Below are positions 7,103-14,335 of a stretch of DNA of 14,363 bases, piece after piece; position 1 is the stretch's first letter; each line of letters opens with the position of its first letter. The position numbers and the translations under genes were made by a program. The stretch is from CAZCCV01 sp964497515 (GTDB lineage: Bacteria; Armatimonadota; UBA5829; DTLH01): contig CAZCCV010000045.1 of the NCBI GenBank assembly GCA_964497515.1, positions 1 to 14,363 of the forward strand, read 5' to 3'. Below the pieces are notes generated by a model, which searched no databases, was not told the origin of the DNA, and saw only the letters and a program-made list of their open reading frames with translations.

Positions 7103-8230
7103 CTATGCTTGCTCCGTTCTAGCCAATCCTGGTTCGGCCTCCTGCTCCAGTTTCAGTTCATTCGATTTTCCATTTCGTGGCCGAACCACGTAAAGGTTTA
7201 TCATCTCGCGGATTATCGCTGCGATTGGCGCTGCAAGGAACATACCGAGCAGACCGAACAGCTCCGCACCTATTAGAAGAACAATCAGTATAACCGCTGG
7301 ATGCAGCTTCATTCTGTCGCCAATTAGAATCGGCATAATAAACTTGCTCTCGGCAAAATGCATCACAGTCACGAAAATCAGCATCAGAATCCCGAGGTTC
7401 ATCGACTGCAGCGCAGCGAGGATACAAATCGGAATGCCTGATATAACCGGGCCAATGACTGGTATAGCTCTGGTTACGCCGGCGAGCACTGCGAGCACCA
7501 ATGCATATTTGATACCGGTCAAACTCAACACAATCCAGGTGAGCACGCCGGCAATAAGACAAAGCACCAATTGGCCTAGCACATAGCTCTGCAGAATCTG
7601 GCTGATCTCGTTAGATATGCGAACTGCATCCCGCATATGCCGGGTAGGCAGAAGAGCAACAAACTCCTTTTTCAGTGAGCGGCTGTCCAGAACAAAATAG
7701 AACGCCAACACCGGAATCATCACTAGCTCCAGCACGCTTCTGACCCAGGATGTTGTTCCTTCAATCACTCGCGAGCCGAACTTGGCAATACTGGTGCCGA
7801 CGCTGCGAAAATCCTGTTTGCCCAGGAATTTCTGCATATCCTCAGGTACGTTTGCTTTGTACCACTTGGTTATCGCTTCCAGTCTTTCATCGGATTGGCT
7901 GGCATAATCGTTCAATTGAACAAGGAAGTGTTGCGCCTCTTGGCCGAATGGAGTGATCAGGAGTTTGACTACAATAAACGAGATAGAGAGAAAACCGATA
8001 AACACCAGAGTTGTTGCAATAAGCCGCTGCGTTCGTCTAGATGATAGCACCCTCGGGCGGCACAGCACTTCCACTGCTGGAATGAGCAGATAGGCGAGCA
8101 TCGCTGCGAGTACTATCGTAATAAGCACACTGCGCACACGCCAGGTGAGGTACACCAGCAGTGCTGCAAGCACAATACGAACAAGTAGATTCCAGATGAC
8201 GTTTAAGGTCGACTCTGATTTTACTCTCAC
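7103..8230 (-). CDS. AI-2E family transporter (PF01594-type membrane protein)
   Basis: This is a 375-aa membrane protein with about eight hydrophobic segments (roughly 14-31, 34-50, 70-93, 164-181, 216-238, 241-275, 278-292, 308-345) and a polar section near 95-160. The signatures AIPVIGPVISGIP (255-267) and LHPAVILIVLLIGAELFGLLGMFLAAPIAAII (309-340, split here as LHPAVILI and GLLGMFLAAP) are typical of the AI-2E/PerM-like family. Substrates in this family vary and are mostly unknown; some members export autoinducer-2 or act as cation antiporters. The start is GTG 8230, overlapping the wecB stop as GTGA. Its place between wecB and uppP suggests an envelope-related role, which is inference. 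Confidence 0.88.
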   Translation of the reverse strand: MRVKSESTLNVIWNLLVRIVLAALLVYLTWRVRSVLITIVLAAMLAYLLIPAVEVLCRPRVLSSRRTQRLIATTLVFIGFLSISFIVVKLLITPFGQEAQHFLVQLNDYASQSDERLEAITKWYKANVPEDMQKFLGKQDFRSVGTSIAKFGSRVIEGTTSWVRSVLELVMIPVLAFYFVLDSRSLKKEFVALLPTRHMRDAVRISNEISQILQSYVLGQLVLCLIAGVLTWIVLSLTGIKYALVLAVLAGVTRAIPVIGPVISGIPICILAALQSMNLGILMLIFVTVMHFAESKFIMPILIGDRMKLHPAVILIVLLIGAELFGLLGMFLAAPIAAIIREMINLYVVRPRNGKSNELKLEQEAEPGLARTEQA

Positions 8231-9363
8231 GTTTTCGCCTCGAAGTAGTCGAAGACTGCTCTGCTGATTCTTTCAGATGCGTGGCCATCCCCATATGGGC
8301 TCGCCACTTTTGCCATCCGTTCGTATTCAGCCTTGTCTTCCAGCAGCCTGCTGGCCTCCGATACAATCTTGTTAATGTCGGTTCCCACCAGTTTGGCAGT
8401 GCCAGCTGCTATGCCTTCAGGACGTTCCGTTGTCTCTCTCATTACCAGCACCGGTTTTCCAAGTGCAGGGCCTTCTTCCTGCACCCCGCCGGAGTCGGTG
8501 AGAATCAAGTGTGCAGCTTTCATCAAATGGACAAACGGCACGTAATCCGGCGGTTCGATAAGTCTCACTCGCTGAACACCTGTCAGTTCCGGGACCACCA
8601 CTTCGCGCACAATCGGATTTTTGTGAAGCGAGAACACAACCTCGGTATCCGCGTGTGCGCTTACAATCTCTTTCACAGCCCGGCAGATGTCCCTCATAGG
8701 CTCGCCCCAGTTCTCTCTACGGTGGCTCGTAACCAGTATCAACCTTCGACCGCCAGATACTGCACTAGCGAGCTCCTCATCATCAAATCTGTGCGGTTTA
8801 GCTGCCACATAAAGCAGTGCGTCGATTACGGTGTTCCCCGTCATAAAAATCATTCTGGGATCGACTCCCGCACGAATGAGGTTCTCTTGTGCATCCGGTG
8901 TCGGAGCAAAATGCAGGTCTGCCAGCAAGCCGGTCAGTCGGCGGTTCATCTCTTCAGGGAACGGATTGTATTTGTTCTCAGTTCTAAGCCCGGCTTCGAC
9001 GTGTCCGAATGCTACCTTATGGTAAAACGCTGCGAGGCTGGCTACAAAGGTGGTAGTTGTGTCCCCTTGAGCAATAATTATATCCGGCTTAAAGCCATCG
9101 ATTATCGGATCCAGACCTTCCAGCGCCCGGCTTGTCATTCCAGAAATGGACTGTCTATCCCGCATTATGGCAAGATCGCGATCCGGGATTATACCGAAAA
9201 CCGAAAGCACTTGGTCGAGCATCTCTCTGTGCTGCCCTGTTACGGTAACCAGCAGTTCTGCTCTTTCCTTCTGTCGCGCAAACTCCAGCACTACCGGAGC
9301 CATTTTAATAGCATCCGGTCTCGTCCCAAAAACCGTCAAAATCCTTAATCGTCTATCTGCCAT
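8227..9363 (-). CDS. wecB: UDP-N-acetylglucosamine 2-epimerase WecB/MnaA
   Basis: This cytosolic enzyme interconverts UDP-GlcNAc and UDP-ManNAc, feeding ManNAc-containing envelope polymers. The 378-aa product carries GTRPDAIKMAPV (13-24), QGDTTTT (99-105), HVEAGLRT (121-128), NPFPEEMNR (133-141), VTSHRRENWG (211-220), LTDSGGVQEE (288-297) and TTERPEG (311-317), the full family set. Residues D101, E123, E137 and H214 match the catalytic and binding positions of E. coli WecB. The ATG directly follows the TAA of the wecA-like gene (TAAATG), the only ATG start in the rpiB-uppP run. A 4-nt overlap links it to the next gene. Confidence 0.95.
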   Translation of the reverse strand: MADRRLRILTVFGTRPDAIKMAPVVLEFARQKERAELLVTVTGQHREMLDQVLSVFGIIPDRDLAIMRDRQSISGMTSRALEGLDPIIDGFKPDIIIAQGDTTTTFVASLAAFYHKVAFGHVEAGLRTENKYNPFPEEMNRRLTGLLADLHFAPTPDAQENLIRAGVDPRMIFMTGNTVIDALLYVAAKPHRFDDEELASAVSGGRRLILVTSHRRENWGEPMRDICRAVKEIVSAHADTEVVFSLHKNPIVREVVVPELTGVQRVRLIEPPDYVPFVHLMKAAHLILTDSGGVQEEGPALGKPVLVMRETTERPEGIAAGTAKLVGTDINKIVSEASRLLEDKAEYERMAKVASPYGDGHASERISRAVFDYFEAKT

Positions 9364-10371
9364 TTATCTTCCGTACCAAAACATCATCAGTCCAACAGCA
9401 GAAAACGCTGCTGTAACGAGATATATCACCCAAATCGCCTGTCTCTGAGTGAACCCTCTATCGAGTAGTCTGTGGTGAACGTGGCTTTTGTCTGCGCCGG
9501 ACATCTTTTTGCCCGAAAGCGCTCGTTTTGCTATGACGAAGGTTGTATCAAGTATGGGCAGTGCAAAAATCAGCATCGGTACTGCAATAGCCACAAATGC
9601 TACAACCTTAAAGGCGCCAATTACCGATGCCGAAGCGATAACGAACCCCATAAACCAAGCACCTATTGTCCCCATAAACACTTTTGCGGGTGGATAGTTG
9701 AACCTGAGGAATCCTATACTTGCGCCAAGAAGCGCAGCGCAGAATATTCGCACCGTAACGAAAGCGTGGATCAATTGTTTATGATGCCCCGCAAAAGCTC
9801 TCTCAGTCTCCCATGAAAAGTTCAGAGTGCGAAAAGTCATAATCAGCAGTGTTGCCGCAGCTATTGCACAGATCCCTGCTGCGAGTCCGTCAATCCCGTC
9901 CATCAGGTCAACTGTCTTGGTCAGGCCAAAGACCCATATCAACGTAACCGGAATCGATACCCAGCGCAGCCACAAAAGACCGCCGGCTCCATCACTAATG
10001 TAGGCAATCTTTACACCGAAGAGTATCAGCACAGTGGCGCCAGCGACTATTGCAAGGGTTTGTATGGCGGGGGACATATCATACTTGTCGTCCAGAAGTC
10101 CGGCGATGGCAATTACGCTGCTTCCGATCAAGACACCAAGCACCTGCGAGTCAAAACCGATAGATGGATGCCAGGCTACAGTCAGAATTGTCGATGCCAC
10201 AAACGCGAAGTAAATCGCAAGTCCGCCCCCCCTTGGTGTTGGTGTGGTATGAACTCTGCGTTCGTCTGGGTGGTCAATAACCCGGCATCTGCGTGCCAGC
10301 TTCATAACTAGCGGCGTCAAGACGTACGCAAGTATCAGTGCCGGGAAGAATGCCAAAAGCGCTGTCTTCAA
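9364..10371 (-). CDS. wecA: WecA/TagO-like polyprenyl-phosphate sugar-1-phosphate transferase, atypical active site
   Basis: Family members move a sugar-1-phosphate from a UDP-sugar to undecaprenyl phosphate on the inner face of the membrane. The 335-aa, multi-helix protein keeps HPDERRVHTTPTPRGGG (34-50), the Asp pair GLLDDKYD (91-98), DGIDGLAAG (158-166), FNYPPAKVFMG (224-234) and HVHHRLLDRG (297-306). Three positions differ from the usual pattern: T235 replaces Asp in FMGD, and K152 and D155 replace the two Asn of the NxxN-L-x-DGxDG motif. The protein may have altered chemistry, belong to a divergent subfamily, or be inactive. The TTG start follows the TAA of the deaminase gene without a gap, with GGAGG 11 nt upstream. 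Position next to wecB supports an envelope glycan role. Confidence 0.87.
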   Translation of the reverse strand: MKTALLAFFPALILAYVLTPLVMKLARRCRVIDHPDERRVHTTPTPRGGGLAIYFAFVASTILTVAWHPSIGFDSQVLGVLIGSSVIAIAGLLDDKYDMSPAIQTLAIVAGATVLILFGVKIAYISDGAGGLLWLRWVSIPVTLIWVFGLTKTVDLMDGIDGLAAGICAIAAATLLIMTFRTLNFSWETERAFAGHHKQLIHAFVTVRIFCAALLGASIGFLRFNYPPAKVFMGTIGAWFMGFVIASASVIGAFKVVAFVAIAVPMLIFALPILDTTFVIAKRALSGKKMSGADKSHVHHRLLDRGFTQRQAIWVIYLVTAAFSAVGLMMFWYGR

Positions 10372-10845
10372 TTACTCAGATTCCTCCGCGTCTCTCCAAA
10401 AACGCACCAACTCGATACCAGCCTCGTTCAGAATATCCCGGGCAGACTGATCAGGATAGTGTCCCTCAAAGACCACGCGTTTGATGCCGGCGTTAATAAC
10501 TGTCTTGGCGCACAGAATGCAGGGTTGATGTGTGCAGTAAAGTGTGGAGCCTTTTGTGGAAATGCCGTGCAGAGCCGCCTGAATAATCGCATTCTGTTCA
10601 GCGTGGAGCGCCCTGCAGATTTCATGCCTTGTACCAGATGGAATTCCGAGTTCGTCGCGCAGGCACCCGAGTTCCAGGCAGTGTGCAAGTCCACTAGGCG
10701 CTCCGTTGTAGCCAGTTGTAAGAATCTGTTTGTCCTTCACAATAACGGCCCCAATATGACGGCGAAGACAAGTCGATCGCTTCGCCACGACGTGGGCAAT
10801 CTCCAGGAAGTATTCATCCCAGTCGGGCCGATTGTGAACAACCAA
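10372..10845 (-). CDS. comEB: dCMP deaminase family protein (ComEB-like)
   Basis: The product probably deaminates dCMP to dUMP, supplying dTMP synthesis. The 157-aa sequence has the zinc and proton-shuttle motif HAEQNAI (H81, E83) and PCILC (C109, C112), plus the N-terminal GAVIVKDKQILTTGYNGAPSG region typical of deoxycytidylate deaminases. The start is TTG 10845 with GGAGG 6 nt upstream; it lies 2 nt after the glyA stop. Its product and GlyA both feed thymidylate synthesis (dUMP and methylene-tetrahydrofolate), which gives the pair a plausible shared purpose. The comEB name comes from Bacillus competence operons; no competence genes are nearby. Confidence 0.92.
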   Translation of the reverse strand: MVVHNRPDWDEYFLEIAHVVAKRSTCLRRHIGAVIVKDKQILTTGYNGAPSGLAHCLELGCLRDELGIPSGTRHEICRALHAEQNAIIQAALHGISTKGSTLYCTHQPCILCAKTVINAGIKRVVFEGHYPDQSARDILNEAGIELVRFWRDAEESE

Positions 10846-10847
10846 TA

Positions 10848-12125
10848 CTATCCTCCGTAAATCGGGAACCTGTGACAGAGGCTGCTTACCCCAGCTCTAA
10901 CCTGTTCCTTGATCTGTTCATCATCCGGGTTAGAGAGTGCAGTCGAGATAAGTTCAGCGATAATATCCATCTCGGCCTCACCCATACCTCTTGTAGTAGT
11001 TGCGGGTGCGCCAATCCTAATCCCACTGGTAACAAACGGCTTTTCGGTGTCGAAGGGGATCATATTCTTGTTGACGACTATTCCCACTTCCTCGAGCACA
11101 GCCTGAGCGCGTTTGCCTGTCATTTGCTTGCTTGTGAGGTCGATCAGCATCAGGTGGGTATCGGTGCCGCCTGCTACCAGTCTGTAGCCTCGCGCAGAAA
11201 GTGCTGATGCCAGCGTTTTGGCATTTGCAATCACCTGCTGCTGGTAGCGCTTGAAGTCTGGTGTCATAGCCTCTTTGAAGCACACAGCTTTTGCCGCGAT
11301 GACGTGCATTAATGGGCCACCCTGCATACCGGGGAAGACCGTTTTATCTATCTTCTCGCCCAGTTCGCTAGTAGATAGGATCATCCCAGCTCTGGGCCCG
11401 CGGAGTGTTTTATGTGTCGTGCTCGTCACAATGTGCGCATGCGGCACTGGGTTTGGATGAACTCCCGCAGCAACCAGCCCTGCAATGTGTGCCATATCGA
11501 CCATAAAAAGTGCTCCGACCTCATCCGCGATACTGCGCATCTCAGCGAAGTCGATAAATCTGGGATACACCGATGCTCCAGTAACCAGAATCTTCGGCTT
11601 GCACTCTCTAGCCAGTTGCCGGACGTTGTCATAGTTCAAGACCTCTGTGTCAGGATCTACGCCGTAATGAACGGCATTATACATTCTGCCAGAGAAGTTT
11701 ACCGGACTGCCGTGAGTGAGGTGTCCGCCGTGTGCCAGATCGAGTGCCAAGTATGTGTCGCCAGGCTGCATAAAAGCGAAATAGGCTGCCATATTGGCAA
11801 TAGCACCCGAATGAGGCTGAACGTTGGCGTGTTCAGCTCCGAAAAGCTCCTTTGCGCGCTCGATTGCAAGCGTCTCAACTCTGTCAACGTGTTCGCAGCC
11901 ACCATAGTATCGTTTACCGGGGTAGCCTTCCGCATACTTATTGGTCAGCACCGAACCCTGTGTTTCGAGTACCGCTCGGCTCACATAGTTTTCCGAAGCG
12001 ATCAACACGAGCTTTTCATGCTGCCGCCTCTCCTCGAGCTTTATGGTCTCGGATACTTCCGGATCCGCTTCAGAAAGGGTGAGCGACATTGCATCAACCC
12101 ACGAATGGATATCTACAGCACACAA
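10848..12125 (-). CDS. glyA: Serine hydroxymethyltransferase GlyA
   Basis: GlyA converts serine and tetrahydrofolate to glycine and 5,10-methylene-tetrahydrofolate, using pyridoxal phosphate. The product shows LIASENYVS (41-49), NKYAEGYPGKRYYGG (62-76), PHSGAIAN (104-111), ASVYPRFIDF, MVDMAHIAGL and the cofactor lysine in TSTTHKTLRGPRAG (K239). The TTG at 12125 has a near-perfect AAGGAGG 8 nt upstream, so I take the 425-aa form; an internal ATG at codon 13 (12089) would give a more usual N-terminus but lacks such a site. The gap to rpiB is 4 nt. Confidence 0.96.
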   Translation of the reverse strand: MCAVDIHSWVDAMSLTLSEADPEVSETIKLEERRQHEKLVLIASENYVSRAVLETQGSVLTNKYAEGYPGKRYYGGCEHVDRVETLAIERAKELFGAEHANVQPHSGAIANMAAYFAFMQPGDTYLALDLAHGGHLTHGSPVNFSGRMYNAVHYGVDPDTEVLNYDNVRQLARECKPKILVTGASVYPRFIDFAEMRSIADEVGALFMVDMAHIAGLVAAGVHPNPVPHAHIVTSTTHKTLRGPRAGMILSTSELGEKIDKTVFPGMQGGPLMHVIAAKAVCFKEAMTPDFKRYQQQVIANAKTLASALSARGYRLVAGGTDTHLMLIDLTSKQMTGKRAQAVLEEVGIVVNKNMIPFDTEKPFVTSGIRIGAPATTTRGMGEAEMDIIAELISTALSNPDDEQIKEQVRAGVSSLCHRFPIYGG

Positions 12126-12129
12126 CTGA

Positions 12130-12579
12130 TTAGCCTCCTTGTCCAGTGGGCGGCTCCATCATATCGACCCTGCGCGCGTGCCGCGAATTGGGATCGAATC
12201 TTGCTGCCAGCCACACCAGAACCAACTCCTTTGCAAGCTCCACGCCGAGCGTGCGTCCGCCTAATGCCAGTACATTAGCGTTATTGTGTTCTACCGACAT
12301 TCTCGTCGAATAATGCTCCGAACACAGAGCAGCACGAATACCACGCACTTTGTTTGCTGTTATACACATACCCAGTCCGGTGCCACAAATAAGAATTCCT
12401 CTGTCAAATTGGCCGCTCGCAACAGCCTTGGCCACAGCTATTGCCTTCTCCGGATAGTCTACTGACTGCTCAGAAAAGGCGCCGAAGTCTTTGAATTCGT
12501 AGTCGTGCTGTTTCAGCAGTTCGCAGAGTTCCTCCTTGAGGGCGAAACCGGCGTGATCGGAGCCAAGTGCAATTAACAA
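12130..12579 (-). CDS. rpiB: Ribose-5-phosphate isomerase B
   Basis: RpiB interconverts ribose 5-phosphate and ribulose 5-phosphate in the pentose phosphate pathway. The 149-aa product has GSDHAGF (6-12), SVDYPEKA (39-46), ILICGTGLGMCITANKV (62-78, catalytic C65), HNNANVLALGGR (98-109) and RHARRV near the C-terminus. The TTG start at 12579 aligns exactly with the family N-terminus; the upstream site is weak (CAGG 9 nt away). It is first in the reverse operon, about 40 nt downstream of the predicted transcription start. Confidence 0.95.
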   Translation of the reverse strand: MLIALGSDHAGFALKEELCELLKQHDYEFKDFGAFSEQSVDYPEKAIAVAKAVASGQFDRGILICGTGLGMCITANKVRGIRAALCSEHYSTRMSVEHNNANVLALGGRTLGVELAKELVLVWLAARFDPNSRHARRVDMMEPPTGQGG

Positions 12580-12627
12580 ATACCTATACCTGCCGATTAG
12601 TGGTTTTTGAAGCTTCGCGCTGCCGCA

Positions 12628-12657
12628 ATTATACCGCCCGGGCAGCGGCTATGTAAA
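12628..12657 (-). promoter_or_regulatory. Sigma70-type promoter for the rpiB-uppP operon
   Basis: On the reverse strand a -35 box TTTACA (12652-12657) is followed by an 18-bp spacer and a perfect -10 box TATAAT (12628-12633). Transcription would start near 12621, about 42 nt before rpiB. The spacer contains the palindrome GCCCGGGC (12636-12643), and a 7-bp inverted repeat, CGCTGCC (12618-12624) with GGCAGCG (12641-12647), flanks the -10 box. That arrangement could be an operator. Confidence 0.7.
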
Positions 12658-12692
12658 GGAGGCAAGCATCTTCAGAAGCAGGATACGACAAT

Positions 12693-12728
12693 AGGGGCAA
12701 GTGCAGCTACAGACTTCCACTTGCCCCT
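12693..12728 (-). terminator. Hairpin terminator after the pseudopilin pair
   Basis: A perfect 11-bp stem (12693-12703 with 12718-12728; AGGGGCAAGTG with CACTTGCCCCT) closes a 14-nt loop and begins about 5 nt after the stop of the second pseudopilin gene. On the reverse strand it is followed by TATTGT, a weak T-rich tail; on the forward strand there is no T-run. It separates the pseudopilin unit from the rpiB promoter. Confidence 0.7.
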
Positions 12729-12733
12729 TCAGA

Positions 12734-13480
12734 TCAATCGTTGTCGTGGAATATGAAGCTCCCGTCCGAATACTTTCCTGTGCTCTGCTGAGCGAGTCCA
12801 GGCACTGCTTTTACGTGCCCATCTAGGAATACGGCGTTTGCGCGACCATTGTGCCGGTTGGCAGAGAGGTCTACACCATAGAATATTTGGTCGTTGATAT
12901 TCTGTTCGGGCATGGTTGCGAGTCTTCTGTCTGTGTTCTGACCTACTAGAGCTATTGTTTTTGATGGGCGCCTGAAGTACGATAGCGGCATTCCATCAGG
13001 ACCAGTAGCGCTCGGAATAGTCTTGTTAAAACTGGCGGAGTCATCTACATTCAATCCGGGATGCGTGGCGTGCCACGTTATCCAGGTATTTACAGCATAA
13101 CTGAATGCGAAGTTAGAGCTGGAACTGCCATAGTTGGACATCCGTGTGTCAGACGGGCATCGGCATACGTTTCGGCTGCTTTTCACATAAGGATACAACT
13201 GGCCAGTCCGCCATTTCTGATAGCTGAATTCAATAGTGCTCCAGTCTCTTGAAAAAGCACAAAAGGTGATTAGTTTGCCGTTATGGTCATCTGCATACAT
13301 CAGCACAGCTTTGCCCAGTTGACCCAGATTGCTCGCGCATGATGATTGTCGTGCAGACTCTCTCGCGCCGGCAAACACCGGAAACAAGATGGCTGCCAGC
13401 ACCGCAATAACGGCAATTACTACCAGGAGTTCGATGAGGGTGAAGCCGTGCTCCTTCTGGCTGTTCATAACTACTTGCAT
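12734..13480 (-). CDS. Type IV pilin-like pseudopilin with H-x9-DG C-terminal signature (copy 2)
   Basis: The 248-aa protein has a short leader ending HG, then the prepilin peptidase site and helix FTLIELLVVIAVIAVLAAIL (start at residue 13), with Glu at +5 of the mature form. Near the C-terminus HNGRANAVFLDGH fits the H-x9-DG pattern. Such proteins belong to type II secretion or type IV pilus-like systems, processed at the inner membrane and partly exported. It shares with the upstream copy the order YADD-NGKL, YPY, CPSD, WITW and KTIA. The start is either ATG 13480 or ATG 13468; neither has an ideal ribosome-binding site. The gap to the upstream copy is 9 nt. The substrate or role is unknown. 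Confidence 0.88.
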   Translation of the reverse strand: MQVVMNSQKEHGFTLIELLVVIAVIAVLAAILFPVFAGARESARQSSCASNLGQLGKAVLMYADDHNGKLITFCAFSRDWSTIEFSYQKWRTGQLYPYVKSSRNVCRCPSDTRMSNYGSSSSNFAFSYAVNTWITWHATHPGLNVDDSASFNKTIPSATGPDGMPLSYFRRPSKTIALVGQNTDRRLATMPEQNINDQIFYGVDLSANRHNGRANAVFLDGHVKAVPGLAQQSTGKYSDGSFIFHDND

Positions 13481-13489
13481 CTCTCTACA

Positions 13490-14179
13490 TTACTGCTGGA
13501 AAATATAGGTGCTGTCTGCGTATTTTGCTGTATTCCACTCCAGCATTCCCTTCACTTGTCCGGTATGCCCATCGAGAAACACGACATTAGCCATTCCGAG
13601 GTGTCTGCTGCCAGTTCGATCTGACCAAATAAACATCTGATCGTTGACGCTAATGGAGTAGGCGTTCGGGTCGGTGTTTTCGTCGACAATGGCTATTGTC
13701 TTACGGGTTTGGGTGAGCGCACTCATCGGAAACCCGTCTACATCCGCCAGATCGCGCGCATACGTAGTATTTCCCGTGTTGGGTGGAGGGAGTAGATCTG
13801 GGAGAGCCGCCCAGGTAATCCATCCGTTTATGGTGTAGCTGTAAAGAAAACTATTGGTCTTCCGCATATCTCCCGGACACTTCATCACAGCTTTCGACTT
13901 TCCCAAATACGGATACAGGGCACCAGACTTGAACTGGCCATTCACGTTCAATAAGTCAACGCTGAAGGCATTCATTGCAGGGAGTTTTCCACTGTTGTCA
14001 TCTGCATACATCAACATTGCGTGAACCAACTGCCGCTGATTGTTCGAGCACTTTGTCCTCTTGGCAGATTCTTTTGCTGATGTGAACACCGGAAACAGAA
14101 TACTTGCGAGTATTGCGATAATAGCAATCACCACCAGAAGCTCGATCAGGGTGAAGCCACCTTTCTTTCCGCCCATCAT
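13490..14179 (-). CDS. Type IV pilin-like pseudopilin with H-x9-DG C-terminal signature (copy 1)
   Basis: The 229-aa product starts with a leader MMGGKKGG followed by FTLIELLVVIAIIAILASIL, a standard class III signal with Glu +5. HLGMANVVFLDGH near the C-terminus is the H-x9-DG signature. An upstream TTG (14185) is possible but lies only 4 nt from GGAGG; ATG 14179 has that site 10 nt upstream, so I prefer it. The gene is first of a tandem pair that looks like an old duplication. No secretion ATPase, platform protein or peptidase is in the window. Confidence 0.88.
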   Translation of the reverse strand: MMGGKKGGFTLIELLVVIAIIAILASILFPVFTSAKESAKRTKCSNNQRQLVHAMLMYADDNSGKLPAMNAFSVDLLNVNGQFKSGALYPYLGKSKAVMKCPGDMRKTNSFLYSYTINGWITWAALPDLLPPPNTGNTTYARDLADVDGFPMSALTQTRKTIAIVDENTDPNAYSISVNDQMFIWSDRTGSRHLGMANVVFLDGHTGQVKGMLEWNTAKYADSTYIFQQ

Positions 14180-14263
14180 CTTCAATCAACCTCCCCAGAC
14201 AATAGTTGTATTATCCTTGGAGCCTCGGATAGTCCGCATCGCGGCGATTCTATGTCCACTTAC

Positions 14264-14322
14264 ATTATAGCTAGTTTTCCCAAGAAATGGTATTAACAGT
14301 ATTGTTGCGGGGTGCGTGTCAA
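14264..14322 (-). promoter_or_regulatory. Candidate promoter elements upstream of the pseudopilin pair
   Basis: On the reverse strand a perfect TATAAT lies at 14264-14269 but has no good -35 box at the usual distance. Farther up, a perfect TTGACA lies at 14317-14322, with TGTTAA 18 bp downstream (14293-14298) as a poor -10. Either could be used. The intergenic stretch from 14186 to the window end holds nothing else clear except a possible divergent gene start. Confidence 0.3.
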
Positions 14323-14335
14323 AGTTACGGAAAAA

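Noticed and set aside
8281..9348. 355-codon forward ORF antisense to wecB
   Set aside because: It lies wholly opposite a well-supported gene and is rich in His, Cys and Arg with no recognisable motif, as expected for a shadow frame.
11412..12278. 288-codon forward ORF antisense to glyA and the rpiB end
   Set aside because: It covers two strongly supported genes on the other strand and shows no domain or good ribosome-binding site.
13485..13492. ATG immediately followed by TAG between the pseudopilin genes (start-stop)
   Set aside because: It lacks a ribosome-binding site and is likely accidental in an intergenic gap of 9 nt.
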